Positions 1-8,100 of a DNA stretch of 64,000 bases are shown piece after piece. Each line of letters opens with the position of its first letter. Within the stretch, counting starts at the first letter, position 1. Source of the DNA: Bacteroidota bacterium (GTDB lineage: Bacteria > Bacteroidota > Ignavibacteria > Ignavibacteriales > Melioribacteraceae); NCBI GenBank assembly GCA_021820065.1, contig JAKAEE010000007.1, positions 1 to 64,000 of the forward strand. Direction: 5' to 3'. The translations under genes were made by a program, and so were the position numbers. The notes below the pieces were generated by a model. The model saw nothing but the letters and a program-made list of their open reading frames with translations. It did not search any database and was not told the DNA's origin.

Positions 1-283
1 AGAGGAAGCATTTTATATCTTCCAATAAACTCAATTGCATAGTAATAAATTTTTTATTAAAAGCAATCAGTATAACTACTATATTTTTTGAAGGTGCATT
101 AGAAATTAAACGAAAAACGAAAGGAGATAAATTTTTGCACTACCGGCTTGAAGTTCTGAAGAAGATTTCTAAAAATTTTATGTTGCTGCAAATCATAGCT
201 TTCCAGCAACCACAACCAGCATTTGCAAGGCTGGGTAAGCGTCGATTGCAGCAGAGATACTTTTGAATTTTTAGAAATGCCCT

Positions 284-688
284 TCATTTTTTGTCACTCC
301 CCTTTTTCTTAATTTTGAATTGAACTAAAAAAGTTATCGATGAAAAAGTACTCAGTGTTGTTGATGCTGTTTTTGTTTCATCAATGCTTATACTTTTAAC
401 TGTCTTTCCGTTAGGCTTATCGTCAATGATGTCGGCTTCCAAATAAAGACCAAACGGCAAATCTGTCAGCTTTGTATCTTTATTCTGGTATTTGACGGTC
501 ATACTTGTGTCGATCTTTACCGGCATACAAGCTTTGGTGCCAAGTACACAAATAACAATTTTATCTTTACCCATTTTTTCATTGCCTATTGTGCCTTTTA
601 TCTTGTTCATTTCTTGTGCACAACCGTTTTCAATGAGTAAAAATAAAATCAAAACTATCACTTTAATTTTATTGGATACACTTTTCAT
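284..688 (-). CDS. putative lipoprotein of unknown function
   Basis: 134 aa ORF with N-terminal hydrophobic segment and lipobox-like LLIENGCAQ. Confidence 0.55.
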   Translation of the reverse strand: MKSVSNKIKVIVLILFLLIENGCAQEMNKIKGTIGNEKMGKDKIVICVLGTKACMPVKIDTSMTVKYQNKDTKLTDLPFGLYLEADIIDDKPNGKTVKSISIDETKTASTTLSTFSSITFLVQFKIKKKGSDKK

Positions 689-819
689 AAATTTTCCTTT
701 TTAATGACTCCCCGCCGTTTACAAACAGCGGAAAGAATAATTTTTATTTAAATATCCTTAATAATCCTCCAAGGATAAATAGGAAAGAGTGCCCGACAAT
801 AGGGATAAAAATAAATGTG

Positions 820-1164
820 TTAAATCAGAAGTGTTTTGTTGTAAAGATAGAGCAGAGTAGTTTTTTGTGGCGAATATAAATTCTCTATAGATAATTTATT
901 TAATGAAGCAAGGTGTGTATCTATTTCATCAATAAAATGCGGAGAGAAAGATTTTTCAATTTTCAGTTTGAATAAATCACCTACAGCAGCTTTACCGGTC
1001 TCTGCTTTCGTTACTTTTACCATCTCGCAATAATCTTGCGCAGCCGGATGCTCTTTTTCAAAAGTGAACTGTCCAAGCTCGGAGTAAGAAAACCAGAATA
1101 GGAAAGGCATCAGAACAAAAATAGTTGCCACTAATGAACGGTATTTTATCAAGTGTTTAATCAT
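820..1164 (-). CDS. small exported protein, paralogous to 17644..18039 (DYCEMVK motif, NKTLLI C-terminus)
   Basis: N-terminal TM/signal; shares DYCE(M/I)VK and terminal N(K/R)TLLI with the ORF upstream of czcC. Confidence 0.5.
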   Translation of the reverse strand: MIKHLIKYRSLVATIFVLMPFLFWFSYSELGQFTFEKEHPAAQDYCEMVKVTKAETGKAAVGDLFKLKIEKSFSPHFIDEIDTHLASLNKLSIENLYSPQKTTLLYLYNKTLLI

Positions 1165-1240
1165 TTCTGAAAAATATTTCTACTAATCTGATGCTATAAT
1201 TTAATGAAAGATTCGTAATTGTTCTATTTGCTTATGTTTA

Positions 1241-1500
1241 TCACTTTAAAATTGTAATTTTTCCCGCGGTAAAATTACCGCCATGCATATGACCGAGCAA
1301 CTCTACAATATCTGCATCAGCAATTTCCGGCATAATAGGTTCGTGTGAAGTAACCTGAATCTTAACGTTGTTTTTATCCAACACATAAAACGAAATGATA
1401 TTGCCGTTTACATCTTTATCAAACCCCGCAGATTTATCAATCCGTACGTTAATATTCTGGTTTATCTCTGCACCCGAACTAAACTTGCTGAATGAACCGA
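1241..1500 (-). pseudogene. 5'-truncated duplicate of the small DUF gene at 11130..11495
   Basis: Near-identical DNA over ~245 bp; minus-strand frame LGSFSKFSSGAEINQNINVRIDKS...HMHGGNFTAGKITILK* is open, but the N-terminal TM segment is missing. Confidence 0.8.
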
Positions 1501-1712
1501 GACCCTGGCGGCGTAACGAAGTGTATAGAGAAAAATATTACAAGTACCGTGACCGGCGCGATGAAGAAGTAATTCGAGACAGCCGCGATTCGAAATATTT
1601 TATTATTGAACGTCATCCGGAACATAGCAAATGGATTAAAGAACGCCGCGATAACGGTAAGCATAAAGGACGGGATAAAGAAAAACACCGGGGTGAAGAA
1701 GATGATGATTGA
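1501..1712 (+). pseudogene. 3' remnant of a highly charged protein gene (…KHKGRDKEKHRGEEDDD*)
   Basis: Highly charged reading frame to a stop, with no start codon of its own after the junction at ~1500. Confidence 0.35.
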
Positions 1713-1743
1713 AAATAGATGTGGACAGCCAAAAGCGGTTAAA

Positions 1744-1817
1744 AATGCAGAGTGCTGAATGTTATATTGGAAAAAATATTTTTTTGATTTACAGTTCCTC
1801 GTTCTACACTCTGCATT
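1744..1817. repeat. inverted repeat AATGCAGAGTG…CACTCTGCATT with AT-rich ~52 nt spacer
   Basis: 11-bp perfect arms at 1744-1754 and 1807-1817. Confidence 0.6.
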
Positions 1818-1907
1818 CATTATTCCACATTTGTATTAGATTGAAAGTCCAACACAGTCCATACAATTTTATTCGCATAAGAAAAGTTAGGTTAAAAATA
1901 TATTTTA

Positions 1908-4037
1908 TCATTTCATCACTCTCATCGCATTAAGTATTGCAATTATCGCCACGCCCATATCGCCAAACACTGCTTCCCACATTGTGGCAATTCCAAATGC
2001 GCCAAGAAGAATGAAGAATAGTTTTACTCCCATTGCAAAAGCAATATTCTGCCAAACAATTGTTCTTGTTCGTTTTGCAACTTCAATTGATTTTACTACT
2101 TGCAACGGTGAATCTGTCATCAAAACAACATCCGCAGTTTCCACTGCCGCATCCGAGCCAAGTGCCCCCATTGCAATTCCTACATCCGCTCGTGCAATTA
2201 CCGGCGCGTCGTTTATTCCATCACCAATGAAAGCAACTTTACCGTCTTTAGTTGTCTCAAGTAATTTTTCTATATGCTCAACTTTGTTTTCCGGCAGTAG
2301 TTCTGAATAATATTCCTTAATGCCAAGCTTCTTTGCATAAACTTCCGCTGCGCTTTTGTTATCGCCGGTAAGCATAACTGTATTCACTTTTAATTTGTTA
2401 AGTTCTGTAATTGTTTCTTTAGCTTCATCTTTTAATGAATCTGAAATTACAATGTAGCCGGCATATTTTTTATTTACAGCAATGTGAACAACCGTTCCTT
2501 CAACATCGCATTTTTCGTGCTCTATATTTTCCTTGTGAAGAAGCTTATCATTTCCAATTAAAACTTCATCACCACCTGTCCCGCTTGCGGGATTTATTTT
2601 AGCTTGAATTCCGTGACCGGAAATTTCTTTCACTTCTGTAATCTCATTTTGCTGAATTTTATTTTTGTATGCATCCAAAATTGATTTGGCTATCGGATGA
2701 CTTGAATTTGCTTCTGCATAAGCAGCATATTTAAGAATCTCTTCTTCTTTGAATCCATTAGCTGAAATTATTTCTGCAACTTTGAATTCGCCTTTAGTCA
2801 GCGTTCCGGTTTTATCAAATACAACTGTTTTAATTTTGGTAAGTGCATCCAAATAATTGGAACCTTTTACTAAAATTCCTTTGCGTGAAGCTCCGCCGAT
2901 TCCGCCGAAGTATCCAAGCGGAATACTGATTACCAAAGCACACGGACACGAAATAACCAAAACAACCAATGCTCTGTAAATCCAGTCGGAAAAAGTTTGT
3001 CCAGGGAAAAACAAAGGCGGAATTACAGCAAGAAGCAAAGCGCCAAATACAACAACCGGCGTATAGTACTTTGCAAATGTTGTTATGAATTTTTCGGTCT
3101 CTGCTTTTTTACTGCTTGCGTTCTCTACTAATTCCAGAATTTTTGAAATAGAAGATTCACCGAATTCTTTTGTTACTTCAATGGATAACAGTCCGCTTTT
3201 ATTAATCATTCCGCCTAAGACTGTTTCACTCTCTTTAACTGCTCTTGGAACAGATTCACCGGTAAGTACCGATGTATCAACAAAAGAGTTGCCTTCTTTC
3301 ACAATTCCATCGAGAGGAATTTTTTCTCCCGGCTTTACAACAATTATTTGCCCCGGATGAACTTCTGTTGGCGAAACTCTTTTCACTTCACCATTGATTT
3401 TGATGTTCGCATAGTCCGGTCTAATTTCTAACAATGCTTTAACCGACTTTCGTGAGCGGTTTACTGCAATATCCTGAAATAACTCTCCGACAACATAAAA
3501 CAACATAACTGTTACAGCTTCCGGCATTGCATCAATTAGTATTGCACCGACTGTTGCAATTGTCATAAGGAAATGTTCATTAAATACTTTTCCTTTAATA
3601 ATACTTCTTGCAGCGCCTCTTAATACTCCCCAGCCGCTAATTAAATATGCCGGAAGAAAAACCAGATATTCAGCAATGTGGTAAGGAGTGTTATGAATTT
3701 GTTCTTCGAAGATTAAGCCTGCAGCCAGAAGCAGAATAGTAAGAAAGATTTTTATTAGCTCTTCTTTATTTTCCTGCAATAAGCTTATCGCCTGTGCCGG
3801 TTTATTATCATGCATTTCTTCTACTTCAACTTCCGGCTCAATCTCTTTTATTTTTTGCTTTACTTCTTCAATATCCGACGTATCAATTTGCAGAGTTGAA
3901 TTGGCAAAATTCACAGAGACAAATTTAACCTGCTCTAACTTTGCAACTCCTTCTTCAATCTTTGCTGCACAAGAAGCGCAATCAATATTTTTTAATTGAT
4001 ATTTTTTCACAAAAGAATACTTCGCAGATTGGAACAA
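1908..4037 (-). CDS. cadA/zntA: heavy-metal translocating P1B-type ATPase (Zn/Cd/Pb type)
   Basis: N-terminal HMA (NIDCASCAAKIEEGV), CPC motif (VISCPCALVISIPLG), DKTGTLT, GDGINDAP. Confidence 0.95.
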   Translation of the reverse strand: MFQSAKYSFVKKYQLKNIDCASCAAKIEEGVAKLEQVKFVSVNFANSTLQIDTSDIEEVKQKIKEIEPEVEVEEMHDNKPAQAISLLQENKEELIKIFLTILLLAAGLIFEEQIHNTPYHIAEYLVFLPAYLISGWGVLRGAARSIIKGKVFNEHFLMTIATVGAILIDAMPEAVTVMLFYVVGELFQDIAVNRSRKSVKALLEIRPDYANIKINGEVKRVSPTEVHPGQIIVVKPGEKIPLDGIVKEGNSFVDTSVLTGESVPRAVKESETVLGGMINKSGLLSIEVTKEFGESSISKILELVENASSKKAETEKFITTFAKYYTPVVVFGALLLAVIPPLFFPGQTFSDWIYRALVVLVISCPCALVISIPLGYFGGIGGASRKGILVKGSNYLDALTKIKTVVFDKTGTLTKGEFKVAEIISANGFKEEEILKYAAYAEANSSHPIAKSILDAYKNKIQQNEITEVKEISGHGIQAKINPASGTGGDEVLIGNDKLLHKENIEHEKCDVEGTVVHIAVNKKYAGYIVISDSLKDEAKETITELNKLKVNTVMLTGDNKSAAEVYAKKLGIKEYYSELLPENKVEHIEKLLETTKDGKVAFIGDGINDAPVIARADVGIAMGALGSDAAVETADVVLMTDSPLQVVKSIEVAKRTRTIVWQNIAFAMGVKLFFILLGAFGIATMWEAVFGDMGVAIIAILNAMRVMK

Positions 4038-4055
4038 TCTTCTTACTTTGCTTTT

Positions 4056-4310
4056 TTAAGAATCCAAATCCTTTTTCCGTCTATTAAACTCATCACTGTC
4101 TATCTCACCTTTTGCATACCTTCGTTTGAGTATATCCAGAGCGGTTTCTTCTTTTCTGGTTACCTCCGCAGAACGATTCGATAGGTTAGAGATCAAACGG
4201 AATACGACGTAAATAATCAACGCCCAAAAAACGAGTCCGAATATCATACCGAATGGTCCTCCGAAAAAATATCCGGGCCCCCACCCCCAGGAACAACCTG
4301 AATTCCACAT
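4056..4310 (-). CDS. small membrane protein with C-terminal SHOCT domain
   Basis: TM segment plus ILKRRYAKGEIDSDEFNRRKKDL. Confidence 0.85.
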   Translation of the reverse strand: MWNSGCSWGWGPGYFFGGPFGMIFGLVFWALIIYVVFRLISNLSNRSAEVTRKEETALDILKRRYAKGEIDSDEFNRRKKDLDS

Positions 4311-4354
4311 TATAATTTCTCCTTCTATTAAGTTGTAAGAGCAAAAATTAATTT

Positions 4355-4903
4355 TTAAAACGAATATCTGAATGCAAGCGAGAGCGACTTACTCTGTTCA
4401 TCATACTTAAGGGCATAATGTGCATTGTGCCGCTCCGCTGAATAACCTGCATCAAATGCGCTGATGACTTTAACTATAACATAACCCGCAAGTAAATAAT
4501 AAAAGCGATCACGATCTGCTTTCGTCCAATTAGTATTGCTGTAGGAAGTGTTATAGTAGCCATCATAGCGGTTGTGTCCCCACCAGCCGGAATTGTTCAT
4601 CACTAAAATCATTCCGGGAATAAATAGTGCTAATTCTGCAGCAGTGTATAAAGTTCCTCTTCCCCAATCGCCGGAATAAAAATTTCCCGCTGCTATTGGC
4701 AGCGGCTGCAAAGAGAGTAAAGCTGCAGTTGCCGGATTTATATAAGAGTGTGAATCATATCTTTCGTGACTTCCCATTCCCCAAGAACATTGTGCTTGAA
4801 CATTGAATGAGAATACAAAAAGCAATCCCACAAAAATTAAAATGCGGCTTGTTGAAGTTGTTAATTTTTCCCCCGCATAGCGGGATTTCACTTCGTTCAA
4901 CAT
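4355..4903 (-). CDS. hypothetical exported/membrane protein
   Basis: Signal peptide-like N-terminus, TM segments; N-terminal extension contains a palindromic element. Confidence 0.6.
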   Translation of the reverse strand: MLNEVKSRYAGEKLTTSTSRILIFVGLLFVFSFNVQAQCSWGMGSHERYDSHSYINPATAALLSLQPLPIAAGNFYSGDWGRGTLYTAAELALFIPGMILVMNNSGWWGHNRYDGYYNTSYSNTNWTKADRDRFYYLLAGYVIVKVISAFDAGYSAERHNAHYALKYDEQSKSLSLAFRYSF

Positions 4904-4919
4904 TTTTATTTTCTCCTTA

Positions 4920-5441
4920 TCAATAAAAACTGAGAATTGGACTTATGACTAAAATCGCAACGGCTAAGACTAAACACACTGTGCAAAATTTTCTTCTTCT
5001 GGTTCGAAGAGCAAAGAATTTATCCAGAACATCATTTGGCGGCTGCTCATTCGGTTTGAACGTTTTGAATATTCCTTGTATCTGCTTGTCAATGACAAAC
5101 ATTCCATAATTTACAATCCCGAATCCTATGAAAACCAAAAAGGTTTTTATAGAGAGCGCCCAATAGACCAATGTAGTTCGCTGCTGCCATTCGCCATGAA
5201 AGCCATAGTGAATCAACGGGAATGCAAAGCCGGTAACAATTAAACCGATGATGAACCAGAAACAAAGCCGGGGCTGCTGGCTTAGAATTTCTTCCATTAA
5301 GCTATCCATTTCGTAATATATCTTCTTCCCAAATTTTGCTCTTTTGTAAACCATCCTAAGTTGATAAAATGGAGCAGCAGCACAAGCTACAAAAAGTAAA
5401 TTGTGAACAGCTAAGTTGAGCGTGTAAAGAAAAGTTTCCAT
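4920..5441 (-). CDS. multi-TM membrane protein (CopD/DUF2269-like topology)
   Basis: 173 aa, four predicted TM segments, in-operon position. Confidence 0.6.
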   Translation of the reverse strand: METFLYTLNLAVHNLLFVACAAAPFYQLRMVYKRAKFGKKIYYEMDSLMEEILSQQPRLCFWFIIGLIVTGFAFPLIHYGFHGEWQQRTTLVYWALSIKTFLVFIGFGIVNYGMFVIDKQIQGIFKTFKPNEQPPNDVLDKFFALRTRRRKFCTVCLVLAVAILVISPILSFY

Positions 5442-5512
5442 CGCTAAATCTCCTTCATAAATATTTGAGAGAATGGAAGTAATACATCCACTCTCTCATT
5501 GTTATTTTCATT

Positions 5513-6043
5513 TTACCATGAGCCGGATTCGGACATCATCGGGCACATATCGCGCATGCCCATACCATCCATCATATTGTCCATCATCATGCCGTTATTC
5601 ATATCCCACCTGCCGTAATTATCGCCGAAGTACGCTCTCTGCTCTTTGGTGAAAACCTTGTTGATTTCAGCTCTGGCTTCCAAGCGTAGATCTTCAATCT
5701 TGTCACTAAGATTGTTAATATCTTTCCTGTATGATTTGATTTTTCCTATTTCAACATCAGAACGCAAAGCATAACCTCTTGCCTCCATTCTCAGTGAACG
5801 AAGTTCTCTCTGCAAAGGAATTATTTCGTCATCATACTGAGAACGTATCTCTCTGGTTTTGGTTATTTGTTCCGGTGACAACTGGTACTTAGAAGGAACG
5901 CTAGAATTAGACCACCATCCGTCATACCCATTCATACAGCGCCCCATACCTTGAGCTTTGGCTGAACTTGAGAATAACGAAAGCAGCATGATTGTTCCAA
6001 GTAACGGAACAATTAGAGCAAGTTTTTTGTGTTTAGTAAACAT
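5513..6043 (-). CDS. periplasmic heavy-metal sensor / Spy-CpxP-ZraP-like protein with Met-rich C-terminus
   Basis: Signal peptide, LTxxQ-like (LSPEQITKTREIRSQYDDEIIPLQRELRSLRMEARGY) and MNNGMMMDNMMDGMGMRDMCPMM tail; start chosen at 6043 because of SD GGAG and the promoter at 6089-6118. Confidence 0.8.
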   Translation of the reverse strand: MFTKHKKLALIVPLLGTIMLLSLFSSSAKAQGMGRCMNGYDGWWSNSSVPSKYQLSPEQITKTREIRSQYDDEIIPLQRELRSLRMEARGYALRSDVEIGKIKSYRKDINNLSDKIEDLRLEARAEINKVFTKEQRAYFGDNYGRWDMNNGMMMDNMMDGMGMRDMCPMMSESGSW

Positions 6044-6088
6044 GATTTTTCTCCTACTATAGTTATTAAATTTTTTTAAGTACAACAC

Positions 6089-6118
6089 TAAAGACGCAAA
6101 GCAAACAAAAGTGTTATG
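6089..6118 (-). promoter_or_regulatory. predicted ECF sigma promoter (CATAACACTTTT-N10-CGTCTTTA) for the zraP-like/cadA operon
   Basis: Same 12-nt block, same 10-nt spacing and CGTCTnTA block as at 7629-7658. Confidence 0.7.
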
Positions 6119-6141
6119 CAGTTATCGTTCCCAAAAAAATT

Positions 6142-7032
6142 TTATCTCATCCAATCGCATCCCGGTCCCCACTGCCATCTATTTGACTTTTGTTTAGAGC
6201 GGGGCATTTGCTGTGGTGAACCTGTGGAATCCGGTGCCGATGAATCGGGAGAGATCTCATTTTCCTCGTTCATCATTCTTCTCATCCAGCGACTACGCGA
6301 ATCACACATATTAATCGCCTCATCAACGATTCGGCGATTTGATGGGTTAACGCGTGGTCGAATTTTTTCCAGCACATCTTTTTGATAAGCATTAACGTGA
6401 CTTAGTTTGGCTGCAAAGATAGATGCTTTATCAATTGGTATTTTGTTTTCCTCTAAAGCTAATTTTGCTTCATCAAGCATCTCCTTTAATAATGTTGTAT
6501 CAAGCTTACCGGACTGCTGGAAGACAGCGATCATTTCTTGCAGACGCTTGTCAGAGAAGGTCAACCGGAGTTCTGCTTTCTTCTCAGAATTAAATGTGAG
6601 CAGAAATTTTACTTTCTCCGTTGCTAACTTTAAAGGATATAGGATATCGCCGGGAACGCTGTTTGCAGAAATCGTTGCGGCACTGAAAAGAACAACAAGA
6701 AATAAAAAAGCAGCGCTGAATGCCCAAGCTATTTTGGGACGCCGAATAATATTAAAGATTGATGACTTTTTTCGCAGCTTCTCAACAGCAGTTGGCTTTT
6801 CCGTAGTCGTTGAATGCTGCGCAATGTGATGTCCTAAATTTATCAAAGTTCCCGATATTGCTTCCGGTGCTGGTTCAGGCTGCGGTAAAGTCTCGATTTT
6901 TTGAACAAGGCGCAGCAATGGTTGCAATTGGCTGGCGTATTGTGGATGCTCTGCAATACATTCATAAATACTCTTCCCCTTCCGCATTTCGTTAATGCAA
7001 TTATCTAAGAGTAATTCAATGTCTCGTTCCAT
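6142..7032 (-). CDS. DUF5667-like membrane protein, probable anti-sigma factor
   Basis: One TM; SVPGDILYPLKLATEKVKFLLT motif; immediately downstream of ECF sigma gene. Confidence 0.75.
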   Translation of the reverse strand: MERDIELLLDNCINEMRKGKSIYECIAEHPQYASQLQPLLRLVQKIETLPQPEPAPEAISGTLINLGHHIAQHSTTTEKPTAVEKLRKKSSIFNIIRRPKIAWAFSAAFLFLVVLFSAATISANSVPGDILYPLKLATEKVKFLLTFNSEKKAELRLTFSDKRLQEMIAVFQQSGKLDTTLLKEMLDEAKLALEENKIPIDKASIFAAKLSHVNAYQKDVLEKIRPRVNPSNRRIVDEAINMCDSRSRWMRRMMNEENEISPDSSAPDSTGSPQQMPRSKQKSNRWQWGPGCDWMR

Positions 7033-7617
7033 TTAAATCTTCCTATCCTCTTCAATGAACTTTTCCATGTCAGACATATTCCGCAATGCAGTTAAAGCTC
7101 TAAACTGGATTGCCCGAACTGCTCCAGCAGATTTTCCGAGCATACCCGCAATCTCATCTGTTTCGTACCCTTCAATAAATTTCAATACAATAACCTCTTG
7201 TTGTTCCTCAGTCAACCTTCTCAAGGCTTGACGCAGTTCTTGCTGCTCTATCAGTTCACTTTGTCTGCTGCCCGCATCAACCATTTCTTCAATTGATTCT
7301 CCTACCGACTCAACATTTGATCGTACCACACGCCTACGATAATGATCTGTAATCATGTTAGATGCGATGCGGAAAATCCATGCATAAAATGATCCTTTCT
7401 GCTCATGGATTGATTTAACTACTCTGAGGCACACCTCGCTTGTTAAATCCTCTGCATCTTCAACAGCATTTACACGATAATAAATAAACCGGTAAATTTT
7501 CGAATAAAAGTGAGCACATAACGTCCCTAGCGCTCTAGAATCATTGAACTTCGCTCTATTCAAGAGTTGTATAAGTTCTTCATCATCTAAATCTTTATTA
7601 CCTGATTTTAATTTCAT
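7033..7617 (-). CDS. ECF RNA polymerase sigma factor (sigma-70 family)
   Basis: Region 2 (FYSKIYRFIYYRVNAVEDAEDLTSEVCLRV…AWIFRIASNMITDHYRR) and region 4 (LTEEQQEVIVLKFIEGYETDEIAGMLGKSAGAVRAIQFRAL). Confidence 0.93.
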   Translation of the reverse strand: MKLKSGNKDLDDEELIQLLNRAKFNDSRALGTLCAHFYSKIYRFIYYRVNAVEDAEDLTSEVCLRVVKSIHEQKGSFYAWIFRIASNMITDHYRRRVVRSNVESVGESIEEMVDAGSRQSELIEQQELRQALRRLTEEQQEVIVLKFIEGYETDEIAGMLGKSAGAVRAIQFRALTALRNMSDMEKFIEEDRKI

Positions 7618-7628
7618 TTTCTAATTCT

Positions 7629-7658
7629 TACAGACGTATGAGAATGAAAAGTGTTATG
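7629..7658 (-). promoter_or_regulatory. predicted ECF sigma promoter (CATAACACTTTT-N10-CGTCTGTA) upstream of the sigma gene itself
   Basis: Matches motif at 6089-6118 with identical spacing. Confidence 0.7.
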
Positions 7659-7683
7659 TTAGCCGCACAAGAAGTGCAGCTAA
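7659..7683. repeat. imperfect palindrome TTAGCcGCACaagaaGTGCaGCTAA between ynfA and the sigma gene
   Basis: 10-bp arms with one mismatch, adjacent to the predicted ECF promoter. Confidence 0.5.
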
Positions 7684-7755
7684 TATTTTTTAGTTGGTAT
7701 TTTTTCATCATAATCCTATTGCATTAATTTTTAAAGAATAATTATCGATTCATTA

Positions 7756-8085
7756 TCAATTCCTTGGCGCGTAATAAATTATAGCAACACCTAATAAAGC
7801 AACTGTTGCACCTATTATATCAAATTTATCTGGTACATAGTCATCCATCTTATAAGCCCATAATAAAGACATTACAATAAATACGCCGCCGTAAGTAGCA
7901 TATACTCTTGCAAAATTTTGAGTCTGTAATGTAGCAACAACACCATATAGTGCCAGAATAAGTCCTCCAACTATCCCATACCAAAATGGCTTACCTTCTT
8001 TTAAGCTTAACCAGACTAAATATCCTCCTCCTATTTCACAAAAGCCGGCAAGGATGAAGACTAAGATAGATTTGATAAATTCCAT
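7756..8085 (-). CDS. ynfA: YnfA/UPF0060 family small membrane protein
   Basis: FCEIGGGYLVWLSLKEGK…ATYGGVFIVMSLLWAYKMD…PDKFDIIGATVALLGVAIIYYAPR. Confidence 0.93.
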   Translation of the reverse strand: MEFIKSILVFILAGFCEIGGGYLVWLSLKEGKPFWYGIVGGLILALYGVVATLQTQNFARVYATYGGVFIVMSLLWAYKMDDYVPDKFDIIGATVALLGVAIIYYAPRN

Positions 8086-8100
8086 TACCAACTCCTTTAT

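Noticed and set aside
99-287. 62-aa minus-strand ORF
   Set aside because: Low-complexity, no recognisable domain or good start context; may be noise.
1395-1712. 105-aa plus-strand ORF
   Set aside because: First part is antisense to the truncated DUF copy and the rest is an unrelated gene remnant; it is an artefact of the junction at ~1500.
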